44,541 nt of DNA from Clostridia bacterium (GTDB lineage: Bacteria; Bacillota_A; Clostridia; Oscillospirales; Acutalibacteraceae): assembly GCA_017456015.1 (NCBI GenBank), contig JAFTLL010000006.1, forward strand, positions 1 to 44,541, given 5' to 3'. The notes beneath the pieces are model-generated. The model was given only the letters and a program-made list of their open reading frames with translations, did no database searches and had not been told where the DNA came from. Each line of letters begins with the position of its first letter. The stretch's first letter is position 1. The translations under genes were made by a program, and so were the position numbers. Shown one piece after another: positions 1 through 8,031 of the stretch.

Positions 1-236
1 AGGACCGGGATGGACGCACCTCTGGTGCATCGGTTGTCACGCCAGTGGCATAGCCGAGCAGCTAAGTGCGGATTGGATAAACGCTGAAAGCATCTAAGCG
101 TGAAGCCAACCTTAAGATAAGATATCCCATAGCGTAAGCTAGTAAGGTCCCCGGTAGACTACCGGGTTGATAGGCTGCGTGTGTAAGTGTCGTGAGGCAT
201 TTAGCTTGGCAGTACTAATAGACCGAGGGCTTAACC
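1..236 (+). rRNA. 23S ribosomal RNA, 3' end (partial)
   Basis: The sequence matches the conserved 3' terminal part of bacterial 23S rRNA (domain VI). It includes the GGACCGGGATGGACGCACCT segment and the stretch ending AGTACTAATAGACCGAGG. The terminal CTTAACC near 230-236 would pair with the 5' end of the mature rRNA. The gene enters from the left edge of the window. No 5S gene follows before the terminator at 310-336. The exact mature 3' end is estimated from the terminal helix. Confidence 0.95.
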
Positions 237-309
237 TTTTTAACCCTCTTTTCTGCTTTACCTCTTTGTTCAGTTTTTTGGGTATATGGTGAAATATATT
301 GCATTGAAA

Positions 310-336
310 GCAGACAGTCCGCTGTCTGTTTTTTTA
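310..336 (+). terminator. Intrinsic terminator of the rRNA operon
   Basis: A short hairpin (CAGACAG at 311-317, CTGTCTG at 322-328, tetraloop TCCG) is followed directly by a run of eight T residues. It lies about 75 nt after the 23S 3' end, so transcription most likely stops here without a 5S rRNA. Confidence 0.8.
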
Positions 337-348
337 CTGCATAAATAA

Positions 349-375
349 AAGGCATCTCATAAAATGAGATGCCTT
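349..375 (-). terminator. Hairpin terminator of the zinc-ribbon gene
   Basis: A perfect 12-bp inverted repeat (349-360 and 364-375) with a 3-nt loop lies just beyond the stop codon of the minus-strand gene at 401. On the minus strand it is followed by a T-rich tract. It may also back up the rRNA terminator on the plus strand. Confidence 0.75.
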
Positions 376-400
376 GTTTATATTTTAAAGAACAAATAAG

Positions 401-922
401 TTATTTGAATATGCGCAGTTTACCGATAATCGGCAGTTCTTTTGCTTTGCCGTTTGCTGCGTTTACAATACCGATAATCGCCAGAACCACAAACAGCAAT
501 CCAATTATCGGGGAAAAGACATTGACAATCCAGTATACCGGATAGGCGATGTAATAAAACACCTTTTTGATGATGGAAATGACGAGATTAAATGCAATCG
601 AAGAAAGAAAAACAAGCAAACCTTGGTTGGCATGAAACCGGGCAAATTTAGAATTTTTTGCCGCAAATATCGGAATTAAAACCAAAATACCCAAATAGGA
701 TAAAACTGCCATCACTTTGTTTTCGGTTATATCATTCCGGTCAAACTCGTTGGTGGTGTCTGGTGTTTCTAATATCTGCGAAAAATCATTTCCGGATTTC
801 GGTTGTGTATATGTTTGCTGGGTATTTTCTGTTTTTTCGGCACGAGGGATTTCTGTACCGCAAGTAGGACAAAATTTGCAGTCATCCTCCATTTTCTGTC
901 CGCAGTTTACGCAAAAAGCCAT
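401..922 (-). CDS. Zinc-ribbon DUF4870-type membrane protein
   Basis: A 173-aa protein of unknown function. The N terminus carries a zinc ribbon made of two CxxC pairs (FCVNCG and FCPTCG) within the first 25 residues. A Gln/Thr-rich linker follows to about residue 65. The rest is hydrophobic, with about three membrane segments, and includes the FARFHANQG motif typical of DUF4870 proteins. The start at 922 is supported by a GGAGGAA ribosome binding site. The gene stands alone between gpmI, which points the same way and ends in its own terminator, and the rRNA operon. The family assignment rests on the motif and topology; no substrate or partner can be inferred. Confidence 0.85.
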   Translation of the reverse strand: MAFCVNCGQKMEDDCKFCPTCGTEIPRAEKTENTQQTYTQPKSGNDFSQILETPDTTNEFDRNDITENKVMAVLSYLGILVLIPIFAAKNSKFARFHANQGLLVFLSSIAFNLVISIIKKVFYYIAYPVYWIVNVFSPIIGLLFVVLAIIGIVNAANGKAKELPIIGKLRIFK

Positions 923-990
923 AAGTATTCCTCCGAAATTTTTATTCTATTTTCATTGTATTCGCCAGACAGCAAAAAGTCAAGAAAATA

Positions 991-1029
991 AAAACGCCTA
1001 TGGTAATTTTGTTCTACCATAGGCGTTTT
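991..1029 (-). terminator. Terminator of the pgk-tpiA-gpmI operon
   Basis: A 15-bp perfect inverted repeat (991-1005 and 1015-1029) with a 9-nt loop lies 16 nt beyond the gpmI stop. The stem ends in A/T runs on both sides, so on the minus strand it finishes in a T tract. Confidence 0.85.
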
Positions 1030-1044
1030 GTGTTGTTGTGAAAT

Positions 1045-2580
1045 TTATTTTTCCAACAGACTGTGGCCGTCCATTTCGGCGGGCTGGGGGATACCCAGCA
1101 TTTCGAGCATCGTCGGCGAAATATCACACAAACGACCGCCCGGCAACAGCTTGCAGTCATATCCGATAACGCAGAAGGGTACCGGATTGGTGGTGTGTGC
1201 GGTGAAGGGAGAACCGTCAGGCTCGCTCATCTGGTCGGCGTTGCCGTGGTCGGCTGTGATGATAGCCGCGCCCTCCATTTTGAGCACCGAGTCAACCACT
1301 CTGCCAACACAGGTATCGACCGTTTCGACCGCCTTGACGGCCGCATCGAAAATGCCGGTGTGACCGACCATGTCGCAGTTGGCAAAATTGAGAATGACAA
1401 CGTCGTATTTGCCGCTTTCGATTGCCGCACATACCTTTTCGCAAACGGGGTATGCACTCATTTCGGGTTGCAGGTCAAAGGTTGCAACATCGGGGGTGGG
1501 AACCAGAATTCTGTCCTCGCCCTCAAACATAACCTCCTCACCGCCGTTGAAGAAGAAGGTGACGTGGGCGTATTTGGTGGTCTCGGCAATGCGCAGCTGC
1601 GTTTTGCCGTACTTGCTTAATGTTTCACCCATTGTCATGGTCAGGGCTTTGGGTTTAAAAGCAACCTGTACATTCGGCATGGTGGCATCATATTCGGTCA
1701 TGCAGACGAAATAGAGTTCTTTCTTGCCGTCGCGGCGGGTAAAGCCGGTGAAATCCGGGTCGACAAAAGCACGGGTGATTTCCCTTGCACGGTCGGGACG
1801 GAAATTGAAGAAAATTACGCTGTCACCGTCTTGTACTTTGGCATTTTGTGCACAAACCGTAGGAATAACAAATTCATCGGTAATATTTTTGCCGTCACCA
1901 TCTACGGTTTCGTAAGAGGTTTTCACTGCGGCGACCGGGTCAGCGGCTTGAATGCCCTCACCGTAAACCATCGCGTTGTAGGCCTTTTCGACACGACCCC
2001 ATTGGGTGTCGCGATCCATGCCGTAATAGCGTCCTGCCACCGTGGCAATTTTTCCAACACCGATTTCGGCCAATTTGTCTTGCAATTCCTTTAAAAAGTC
2101 AGCGCCGGAGGTTGGGGGCACATCGCGTCCATCCAACAAAGCGTGGACATAAACCTTGGAAAGGCCATTCTGTTTCGCCATTTCCAAGAGGGCATATAGA
2201 TGGGCATTGTGGCTATGCACACCGCCGTCCGAAACAAGACCGAGCAGATGCAGGGCGCTGTCTTTTTCTTTGCAGTTGCGCATAGCGGCAGAAAGGGTTT
2301 CGTTTTCAAAAAAGTCCCCATCAGAGATAGACTTGGTAATGCGCGTCAATTCCTGGTAGACAACACGGCCGGCACCGATATTGGTGTGTCCAACCTCGCT
2401 GTTGCCCATCTGCCCGTCAGGCAGACCGACATCCATACCCGAAGCACCAATTTGTGTGGTAGGGTAGTTGGAAAAAAACTTGTCAAGATTCGGCGTTTTA
2501 GCAAAGGAAATGGCATTGCCTTTTTCGTTTGCATTCAGACCGAATCCGTCCATAATAATTAAAACCAAGGGTTTTTTCAT
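1045..2580 (-). CDS. gpmI: 2,3-bisphosphoglycerate-independent phosphoglycerate mutase
   Basis: Interconverts 3- and 2-phosphoglycerate in glycolysis without a bisphosphoglycerate cofactor, using two Mn ions and a phosphoserine intermediate. The protein is 511 aa, the usual length. It shows the N-terminal metal-site motif MDGFGLN, the catalytic-serine segment GQMGNSEVGHTNIGAGR and the C-terminal metal ligands in ITADHGNADQM. I chose the ATG at 2580 because a GAGG site lies 10 nt upstream; an in-frame TTG three codons earlier has no such support. It is the last gene of the pgk-tpiA-gpmI operon, 21 nt after tpiA. Enolase and glyceraldehyde-3-phosphate dehydrogenase are not in the window. Confidence 0.97.
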   Translation of the reverse strand: MKKPLVLIIMDGFGLNANEKGNAISFAKTPNLDKFFSNYPTTQIGASGMDVGLPDGQMGNSEVGHTNIGAGRVVYQELTRITKSISDGDFFENETLSAAMRNCKEKDSALHLLGLVSDGGVHSHNAHLYALLEMAKQNGLSKVYVHALLDGRDVPPTSGADFLKELQDKLAEIGVGKIATVAGRYYGMDRDTQWGRVEKAYNAMVYGEGIQAADPVAAVKTSYETVDGDGKNITDEFVIPTVCAQNAKVQDGDSVIFFNFRPDRAREITRAFVDPDFTGFTRRDGKKELYFVCMTEYDATMPNVQVAFKPKALTMTMGETLSKYGKTQLRIAETTKYAHVTFFFNGGEEVMFEGEDRILVPTPDVATFDLQPEMSAYPVCEKVCAAIESGKYDVVILNFANCDMVGHTGIFDAAVKAVETVDTCVGRVVDSVLKMEGAAIITADHGNADQMSEPDGSPFTAHTTNPVPFCVIGYDCKLLPGGRLCDISPTMLEMLGIPQPAEMDGHSLLEK

Positions 2581-2601
2581 AAATTTCAAACCTCGTAAAA
2601 A

Positions 2602-3369
2602 TTATTTGCTTGCCGCTTTAACAATTGCAGCAAAATCGGGAGCTTTCAGCGAAGCGCCGCCAATCAAACCGCCGTCAACATCGGGTTGCGCCAACAGCTC
2701 GTCAGCGTTACCGGCATTCATAGAACCGCCGTATTGCACAGTGGTTGCATCGGCAATATCCGAGCCGTAGAGACAAGCCAGTGTATCACGGATAACGGCA
2801 CAAACTTCATTTGCCTGTGCGGAGGTTGCGGTTTTGCCGGTGCCGATGGCCCAAACCGGCTCATACGCAATGATAACATCCTGCATTTTTTCGGCCGGAA
2901 CATTCAGCAGAGCAATTTTGGTCTGCATGGCAACCAGCTCAGCCGTAACACCTTGTTCGCGTTGCTCTAAATATTCGCCGACGCAGAGAATGACCTTCAA
3001 ACCATTTTCCAAAGCGGCCAAGGTGCGCTTGTTGACCGTAACGTCGGTTTCACCGAAATAGGTGCGGCGCTCGGAGTGACCGATAATCACATATTCAACA
3101 CCCATTTCTTTGAGCATGGGAGCGGAAATTTCACCGGTAAAGGCACCGCTTTTTTCAAAATGGCAGTTTTGTGCGCCGATGGCGATGTTGCTGCCCTTTG
3201 CAGCGTCCAGTGCCGCTTGCAAATCGACATAAGGTACGCAAGCAACCACTTTACAGTCCGCATCTTTAACCAGCGGCTTGATTTCATCAATTAAAGTTTT
3301 TGCTTCGGCGGGGGTTTTATTCATTTTCCAGTTTCCTGCAATAACAGCAGAACGAAGCGCTTTGTTCAT
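2602..3369 (-). CDS. tpiA: Triose-phosphate isomerase
   Basis: Interconverts dihydroxyacetone phosphate and glyceraldehyde-3-phosphate in the cytosol. The 255-aa TIM-barrel protein has the substrate lysine in GNWKMN, the catalytic histidine in IIGHSERR, the catalytic glutamate in [11 protein letters not shown] and the phosphate-binding YGGS near the C terminus. The ATG at 3369 is preceded by GGAGG at the proper distance; the TTG five codons upstream overlaps that site and is unlikely. It lies between pgk and gpmI. A GC-rich hairpin at 3396-3425 in the pgk-tpiA gap could tune the transcript segments. Confidence 0.97.
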   Translation of the reverse strand: MNKALRSAVIAGNWKMNKTPAEAKTLIDEIKPLVKDADCKVVACVPYVDLQAALDAAKGSNIAIGAQNCHFEKSGAFTGEISAPMLKEMGVEYVIIGHSERRTYFGETDVTVNKRTLAALENGLKVILCVGEYLEQREQGVTAELVAMQTKIALLNVPAEKMQDVIIAYEPVWAIGTGKTATSAQANEVCAVIRDTLACLYGSDIADATTVQYGGSMNAGNADELLAQPDVDGGLIGGASLKAPDFAAIVKAASK

Positions 3370-3395
3370 ATTTGTTTCCTCCAAATTTCATACAA

Positions 3396-3425
3396 ATTGC
3401 GGCAAGGCAGAAGCCGTGCCGCAAT
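3396..3425 (-). other. Intercistronic hairpin between pgk and tpiA
   Basis: A 9-bp perfect inverted repeat (3396-3404 and 3417-3425, ATTGCGGCA type) lies in the 67-nt gap between the pgk stop and the tpiA start. There is no strong T tract after it on the minus strand, so a role in mRNA processing or stability fits better than full termination. The function is inferred. Confidence 0.5.
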
Positions 3426-3436
3426 AATATTTTAAT

Positions 3437-4648
3437 TTATTTATCGTTTAATGCAGCAATGCCGGGCAATATTTTGCCTTCCAAGAATTCCAAAGAAGCG
3501 CCGCCACCGGTAGAAATGTGGGACATCTTTTCGCCGTAACCAAGCGTATTAACTGCTGCTGCGGAGTCGCCGCCGCCGATAATGGTGATGGCATCGGTTT
3601 CTGCCAGACTTTTGGCAACAGCAATTGTGCCCTTCGCAAGGGTGGGATTTTCAAATACGCCCATCGGACCGTTCCAAACGACCGTTTTGGCCGATTTTAC
3701 CTCGTTGGCAAACAATTCAGCAGTTTTGGTACCGATATCCAGACCCATTTGGTCGGCCGGGATTTTGTCAGCATCTACGACAGCAACCTCAATCGGGCCG
3801 TCAATCGGGTCGGGGAAGCTTTTTGCAATAGTGCAGTCAATCGGCAACAGAATTTTAACGCCTTTTTCCTCTGCTTTTTTCAGCATATCTTTGCAGTAGT
3901 CAATTTTCTCATTGTCCAACAAGCTGGCACCCACGCCGTAGCCCTTGGCTGCGAGGAAGGTGTAAGCCATACCGCCGCCGATAATCAAGGTGTCGGCTTT
4001 GTTTAATAAGTTTTCGATAACCGACAGTTTGTCCGCAACCTTAGCGCCGCCGAGAATGGTGACAAAGGGACGCTGCGGATTTTCTACCGCATTGCCGAGG
4101 TATTCCAACTCTTTATTAATCAGATAGCCCGAAGCCGCTTCGGCAACATAGTCAACAACACCGACAGTGGAACAATGTGCACGGTGTGCGGTGCCGAATG
4201 CATCGTTTACAAAAATATCAGCCAGCTCGCCCAATTCTTTGGAGAAGGCTTCACCGTTTTTGGTTTCCTCTATACGGTAACGGGTGTTTTGCAGAAGCAC
4301 AACATCGCCGTCCTGCATCTTGGCAACCGCGGCCTTTGCGTTTTCGCCGACGACATTGTCATCAGCCGCAAAAACAATTTCCTTGCCCAGTTTTTCAGAA
4401 AGCTTTGCTGCAACCGGTGCCAAAGAAAGCTCCGGTTTGGGCTCACCCTTCGGTTTACCGAGGTGAGAGCAGAGGATGACCTTGCCACCGTCTGCAATTA
4501 ACTTTTGAATGGTCGGCAGAGCGGCATTGATACGGTTTTCGTCTGTGATTACGCCATTTTTCAGCGGAACATTAAAGTCACAACGAACCAAAACACGCTT
4601 GCCTTTAACCTGAATGTCGTCTACTGTTTTTTTGTTGAATGCTGCCAT
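3437..4648 (-). CDS. pgk: Phosphoglycerate kinase
   Basis: Transfers phosphate from 1,3-bisphosphoglycerate to ADP, an ATP-yielding step of glycolysis. The 403-aa protein has the family landmarks in order: RCDFNVPL near the N terminus, SHLGKPKG, the GGAKVADK segment, NGPMGVFE and the nucleotide-site GGGDSAAA near the C terminus. The ATG at 4648 follows an AAAGGAA site; an upstream in-frame extension of 13 codons is AT-rich and probably leader. It is the first gene of the operon, transcribed from a good sigma-A promoter at 4686-4714 (minus). Confidence 0.97.
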   Translation of the reverse strand: MAAFNKKTVDDIQVKGKRVLVRCDFNVPLKNGVITDENRINAALPTIQKLIADGGKVILCSHLGKPKGEPKPELSLAPVAAKLSEKLGKEIVFAADDNVVGENAKAAVAKMQDGDVVLLQNTRYRIEETKNGEAFSKELGELADIFVNDAFGTAHRAHCSTVGVVDYVAEAASGYLINKELEYLGNAVENPQRPFVTILGGAKVADKLSVIENLLNKADTLIIGGGMAYTFLAAKGYGVGASLLDNEKIDYCKDMLKKAEEKGVKILLPIDCTIAKSFPDPIDGPIEVAVVDADKIPADQMGLDIGTKTAELFANEVKSAKTVVWNGPMGVFENPTLAKGTIAVAKSLAETDAITIIGGGDSAAAVNTLGYGEKMSHISTGGGASLEFLEGKILPGIAALNDK

Positions 4649-4685
4649 AACAGAAATTCCTTTCAAACATATTTTTACAAAATAC

Positions 4686-4714
4686 ATTTTACTTCATTTT
4701 TGCTGTTTTTTCAA
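4686..4714 (-). promoter_or_regulatory. Sigma-A type promoter for pgk-tpiA-gpmI
   Basis: On the minus strand a TTGAAA box (4714-4709) is separated by exactly 17 nt from TAAAAT (4691-4686), about 38 nt upstream of the pgk start. This matches the housekeeping consensus well. Confidence 0.6.
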
Positions 4715-4855
4715 GAGCTATCTCACTAAAAAAGGAATATTTTTACACACAAAATTACAGCAAAAGAAAAAACACTTGATTATACAAGTAGAAAGAAATT
4801 GATTTTTAATATTTACATATGTTTTTTGTTTGATATCCCGCAAATATTGACATGT

Positions 4856-4892
4856 TTGACGACTTTTGAAAATTTACGATATATATAGTATG
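4856..4892 (+). promoter_or_regulatory. Putative promoter and operator-like AT repeat, copy 1
   Basis: TTGACG (4856-4861) and TATATA (4880-4885), 18 nt apart, form a plausible promoter for the 59-aa ORF. The -10 region sits in the motif ACGATATATATAGTATG (4876-4892). A close copy occurs at 5069-5085, upstream of the HTH gene. A repeated motif over promoter regions next to a small HTH gene suggests an autoregulatory operator; this is inference. Confidence 0.4.
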
Positions 4893-4912
4893 TTAAAAAA
4901 GGTGGGGAGAAG

Positions 4913-5092
4913 ATGAATTATGATGAAATATTAAGATATTTGGCTAATAAGAATAATGTCACAATAAAAGAAGTAGAGAATGAAATGAAAGAAGAAATAA
5001 GTTTGGCGGGTTTAAACTGCTCTGTAAAAGAATTTATTGAGACAACAAGTATTTTGCTAAAAGAAAAGACGATATATAGTATTATAGTATAA
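4913..5092 (+). CDS. Small hypothetical protein (59 aa), AT-rich locus
   Basis: A 59-codon ORF with a GGTGGGGA ribosome binding site about 7 nt before its ATG. The product is charged and probably helical, beginning MNYDEILRYLANKNNVTIKE and containing a glutamate/lysine-rich middle. The N-terminal pattern (short helix, then NVTIKEVENEM) loosely recalls short Spo0A C-terminal-like proteins of gut Firmicutes, but I cannot confirm this. Its base composition is far more AT-rich than the flanking genes. It is followed after 59 nt by a small HTH gene, and the two share an upstream repeated motif. Function unknown; it could be a partner of the regulator. Confidence 0.55.
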   Translation: MNYDEILRYLANKNNVTIKEVENEMKEEISLAGLNCSVKEFIETTSILLKEKTIYSIIV

Positions 5093-5093
5093 T
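5069..5093 (+). promoter_or_regulatory. Operator-like AT repeat, copy 2, upstream of the HTH gene
   Basis: The sequence ACGATATATAGTATTATAG repeats the core of the motif at 4876-4892. It overlaps the 3' end of the 59-aa ORF and a TATAAT (5088-5093) that could serve as -10 box for the HTH gene. No good -35 box is visible, which would fit an activated or weak promoter. Confidence 0.35.
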
Positions 5094-5151
5094 TTATCGT
5101 CCAATCTCTCTTAATGAAAATTGTAAAATATTTTTGTTAGGAGTGATAAAA

Positions 5152-5394
5152 ATGAATATCACACAAGCGGTTAAGAAAAGATTCGAAGAGTTATGTTATC
5201 AAGAAGATATCAATTTTTGCAAACTGTCAAGCTTATCCGGAGTTCCTTACACAACGGTAAAATCCATATTTTATAATCAAAGTAAAAACCCCGGTATTTC
5301 TACCATCAAAAAATTGTGTGATGGATTAAACATTACGATTACAGAATTTTTCAATACGGAATACTTTAAAAAATTAGAGCAAGAAATAAAATAA
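5152..5394 (+). CDS. Small XRE-family HTH transcriptional regulator
   Basis: An 80-aa protein that is essentially a single Cro/C1-type helix-turn-helix domain: a first helix (AVKKRFEELC), the recognition region LSSLSGVPYTTVKSI, and the family ending PGISTIKKLCDGLNITITEF. There is no extra effector or peptidase domain. The ATG at 5152 has a TAGGAGTG site; an upstream TTG is less likely. The gene is AT-rich like the preceding small ORF. It ends in a strong terminator shared with the convergent Cys-rich gene. Such minimal XRE proteins usually act as dimeric repressors of their own or a nearby promoter; the target here is unknown. Confidence 0.85.
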   Translation: MNITQAVKKRFEELCYQEDINFCKLSSLSGVPYTTVKSIFYNQSKNPGISTIKKLCDGLNITITEFFNTEYFKKLEQEIK

Positions 5395-5403
5395 CAGTGA
5401 CAA

Positions 5404-5442
5404 AAAAGCGGTTGCCTTACAAAATGCAAGGCAACCGCTTTT
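5404..5442 (+). terminator. Bidirectional terminator between HTH gene and Cys-rich gene
   Basis: A perfect 15-bp inverted repeat (5404-5418 and 5428-5442), GC-rich in the core and flanked by A and T runs on both sides, lies in the 84-nt gap between convergent genes. It can terminate both. Confidence 0.85.
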
Positions 5443-5478
5443 AAATAAAAATTTGATGATTTTTGTTTGTGCAATCGT

Positions 5479-6300
5479 TTAATCGTCGCATTTGCAGCCG
5501 CAGCCGCAATCGTCAATGTTGCAGGGACGCGGCGGGAAAAACTCGTCCAGCGGGAAGCTGATGTTACGGAATATATCGCAGGGCTCGCTGGTGGAGTCGT
5601 TGCATTGCTTTTCGGGGATACAGAAATCGTAAACCGGTACAAGCATCTGCACATGGCGTATCAACTGTACAATGGTGAAAAGACCGAGGGTTACATAAAC
5701 GGTCGGTTGACCGCTGGATAGTGCGGTTTCAATTGAGCCGCCCAAACAGTCGCAGATACAGGAAGGTACGCAGCGAATGTTTTCAAAACAGGGCTTAACC
5801 TCGCAAAGTTTTGCCGAAAGGGCAATCGGGTCGACGCATTGTACGGTACAGCGCGGTGCATTTCCGTTCGAGCGGATTTGCGGGTCTAACTCATCTTCAA
5901 CGGTGTAATCGTTGGAGAAGCTTCTGACATTGCCCTCGCTGCCGTAAAGGATAACCTTTTTCTGATAGAATGAAACACCCTTTATCGTTGTGGGCATTGT
6001 GTGCGGTGCGGTGAATACATCCAGCTCAATCAGGAAGAAAAAGGTTAAATCGCAGGAGTAAAAACCACGGTTAAAGGATACCGGTTCTACATCGATAAGT
6101 ACATTGATGACTTCTGCTGAACGAACGCGTACGCTTTGTGCCGAAGATATGATTTCTTGGTTGCAATTGCTGAAATATACGCGTAAATCTTCCAGACAGT
6201 CGCGGTCACAACAGCTGTCAAATACTCTGCCGGCATCAATGCAAACCGCTTCTTTAAAATCGCCTGACGGTGCGGGACAGTTTGCTCTTATGTCTGCCAT
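5479..6300 (-). CDS. Cysteine-rich conserved protein of unknown function (273 aa)
   Basis: I do not recognise a named domain. The protein has about 20 cysteines. Clusters include DSCCDRDCLEDLR near residue 30, a central run of PSCICDCLGG, and a tail ending DDCGCGCKCDD. It has no signal peptide; one moderately hydrophobic stretch (VYVTLGLFTIVQLI) lies near residue 205. The start at 6300 has a perfect AGGAGG site. The composition recalls the Cys-rich, crosslinked proteins of spore coats, and a weak mother-cell type promoter can be drawn upstream (6337-6365), but both are inference. It is convergent with the HTH gene and divergent from uppP. A metal- or disulfide-rich scaffold is an alternative. 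Confidence 0.8.
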   Translation of the reverse strand: MADIRANCPAPSGDFKEAVCIDAGRVFDSCCDRDCLEDLRVYFSNCNQEIISSAQSVRVRSAEVINVLIDVEPVSFNRGFYSCDLTFFFLIELDVFTAPHTMPTTIKGVSFYQKKVILYGSEGNVRSFSNDYTVEDELDPQIRSNGNAPRCTVQCVDPIALSAKLCEVKPCFENIRCVPSCICDCLGGSIETALSSGQPTVYVTLGLFTIVQLIRHVQMLVPVYDFCIPEKQCNDSTSEPCDIFRNISFPLDEFFPPRPCNIDDCGCGCKCDD

Positions 6301-6403
6301 AAAAAATCCTCCTATAATTTAATTGAAGTTCTATTTATTGGTATACTTCTATATTATTTTATGACAGAGCAAAGGTTTGGTTACAAAGCAGAAAAATTTT
6401 TGG

Positions 6404-6432
6404 TTTACAACTCGGGAAAACTTATGTATAAT
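6404..6432 (+). promoter_or_regulatory. Sigma-A promoter for uppP
   Basis: TTTACA (6404-6409) and TATAAT (6427-6432) are separated by 17 nt, 44 nt upstream of the uppP start. This is a near-consensus housekeeping promoter. Confidence 0.75.
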
Positions 6433-6475
6433 AAATGTATTACCGCCTTGCCGGCAGAAAACAGGAGGAAAGTGT

Positions 6476-7321
6476 ATGCTGTTTTTGGAAATTATAAAAT
6501 CGGTGATTTTGGGTATTGTTGAGGGTGTTACCGAATGGTTGCCCATTAGCAGTACCGGTCATATGATTTTGGTTGATGAATTGATTCAGCTGAACACTTC
6601 CAAGGCCTTTAAGGAAATGTTTTTGGTTGTGATTCAGCTTGGCGCCATTCTCGCGGTCGTGCTGATGTATTTTCATAAGCTGAATCCCTTTTCACCCAAA
6701 AAGAACAAACTGCAAAAGCGTGAAACATGGGAAATGTGGCTCAAAGTGCTGGTGGCCAGCCTGCCGGCCGGCATCATCGGCATCGCCTTTGACGATACGA
6801 TTGATGCCATGTTGACCGGCGCGCTGAATGTGGTTATTGTCGCGTTGGCGTTGATTGTTTACGGGGTGCTCTATATTTTTCTGGAAAATCGCTGCCGAGA
6901 GCCGAAAATTCAAACGGTCGACGCGGTAAACTATAAAAACGCCTTGCTGATGGGTGTGTTCCAAACATTGGCCCTTGTGCCCGGAACCTCTCGCAGTGGC
7001 TCTACCATTTTGGGCGGCATTATTTTAGGGGCTTCCCGTACGGTGGCCGCCGAGTTTTCCTTCTTCATGTCCATTCCTGCCATGTTCGGCGGCAGTGCAA
7101 TAAAAGCGCTGAAATTTTTTATGGACGGCCATTCTGTTTCGGGCGCTGAGCTGGCCATATTGCTCGTCGGCACCCTTGTGTCCTTTTTGGTTTCGGTTGC
7201 CGCGATTAAGTTTTTAATGTCTTATATCCGTAAGCATGATTTCAAGGCGTTTGGGTACTATCGTATTGTGCTGGGTCTGGTTGTGCTGGTTTACTTTATT
7301 TTGAAATACGCCCGTCCTTAA
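6476..7321 (+). CDS. uppP: Undecaprenyl-diphosphate phosphatase
   Basis: A membrane enzyme of the BacA/UppP family that dephosphorylates undecaprenyl diphosphate to recycle the lipid carrier for peptidoglycan and other cell-wall polymers; it also underlies bacitracin tolerance. The 281-aa protein has the two active-site motifs EGVTEWLPISSTGH (about residues 15-28) and PGTSRSGST (about residues 170-180), with some seven or eight hydrophobic segments. The ATG at 6476 follows GGAGGAAAG; the longer frame upstream overlaps the promoter. Its 3' end overlaps the convergent ABC ATPase gene by 26 nt. Confidence 0.96.
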   Translation: MLFLEIIKSVILGIVEGVTEWLPISSTGHMILVDELIQLNTSKAFKEMFLVVIQLGAILAVVLMYFHKLNPFSPKKNKLQKRETWEMWLKVLVASLPAGIIGIAFDDTIDAMLTGALNVVIVALALIVYGVLYIFLENRCREPKIQTVDAVNYKNALLMGVFQTLALVPGTSRSGSTILGGIILGASRTVAAEFSFFMSIPAMFGGSAIKALKFFMDGHSVSGAELAILLVGTLVSFLVSVAAIKFLMSYIRKHDFKAFGYYRIVLGLVVLVYFILKYARP

Positions 7322-7964
7322 TATAAATGCGGTCGGGGATGCGGGCGGCAATTTTTTCATCATGTGTAATCAACAAAATGGTCCTGCCTTCGCTATGCAG
7401 CGAAAGCAGGATTTTTATAATTTCTTCGGCGGTTTTTGAATCCAGATTTCCAGTCGGTTCGTCGGCCAGAATAATTTTTGGGTTCTGCGCAATAACCCGC
7501 GCAATGGCAACACGCTGTTGCTGACCGCCCGAAAGCTGATGGGGCATATGGTTGCGCCGGTGGAGCAGACCTACCTGTTCCAATGCTTGCAAAGTCCGTT
7601 TTTCGCGGTCCTGCCGCACGCCGGCATACTGTAATGCGGCCATAATGTTTTCGTAAGCGGTCAGAGCGGGCAGTAGGTGGAACCCTTGAAAAATAAAGCC
7701 GATTTTTCGGCCGCGCAGGCGGCTTAGCTCCTTTTCGGTCATGACCTGCGTGTTTTCACCCTCAAAATAGTAGGCACCAGAGGTTGCTTTATCCAAACAA
7801 CCCAAAATATTCAAAAGGGTCGATTTTCCCGAACCGGAATCGCCCAAAATTGCCGTAAATGCACCGCGTGATATCGAAAGATTAACGTCGTCCAGTGCTT
7901 TAACAGTGGTATCACCCACCACATAATGCTTGGATATATTTTCTAAACAAATCAAATTTTCCAT
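7296..7964 (-). CDS. ABC transporter ATP-binding protein (LolD/MacB-type)
   Basis: A 222-aa ATPase subunit of the MacB/LolD/FtsE-like group that usually powers extrusion of peptides or lipoproteins. It has Walker [10 protein letters not shown] (about residues 41-49), a Q-loop in [16 protein letters not shown], the signature [13 protein letters not shown], Walker [13 protein letters not shown] and the H-loop LLITHD. No permease gene is adjacent, so its partner must be elsewhere or lost. The start at 7964 has a GAGGAAGTG site. It overlaps the uppP 3' end on the opposite strand and is divergent from spoVAC with only 67 nt between. Substrate unknown. Confidence 0.92.
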   Translation of the reverse strand: MENLICLENISKHYVVGDTTVKALDDVNLSISRGAFTAILGDSGSGKSTLLNILGCLDKATSGAYYFEGENTQVMTEKELSRLRGRKIGFIFQGFHLLPALTAYENIMAALQYAGVRQDREKRTLQALEQVGLLHRRNHMPHQLSGGQQQRVAIARVIAQNPKIILADEPTGNLDSKTAEEIIKILLSLHSEGRTILLITHDEKIAARIPDRIYIKDGRISK

Positions 7965-8031
7965 TTTTATTCACTTCCTCGGTATATTTTAGCCGCGTAG
8001 GCGAAAAATATTTCCGGAAAGGAAGATTTTT

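Noticed and set aside
237..309. 5S rRNA after the 23S gene
   Set aside because: The space before the terminator is too short and no 5S-like conserved segment is seen there.
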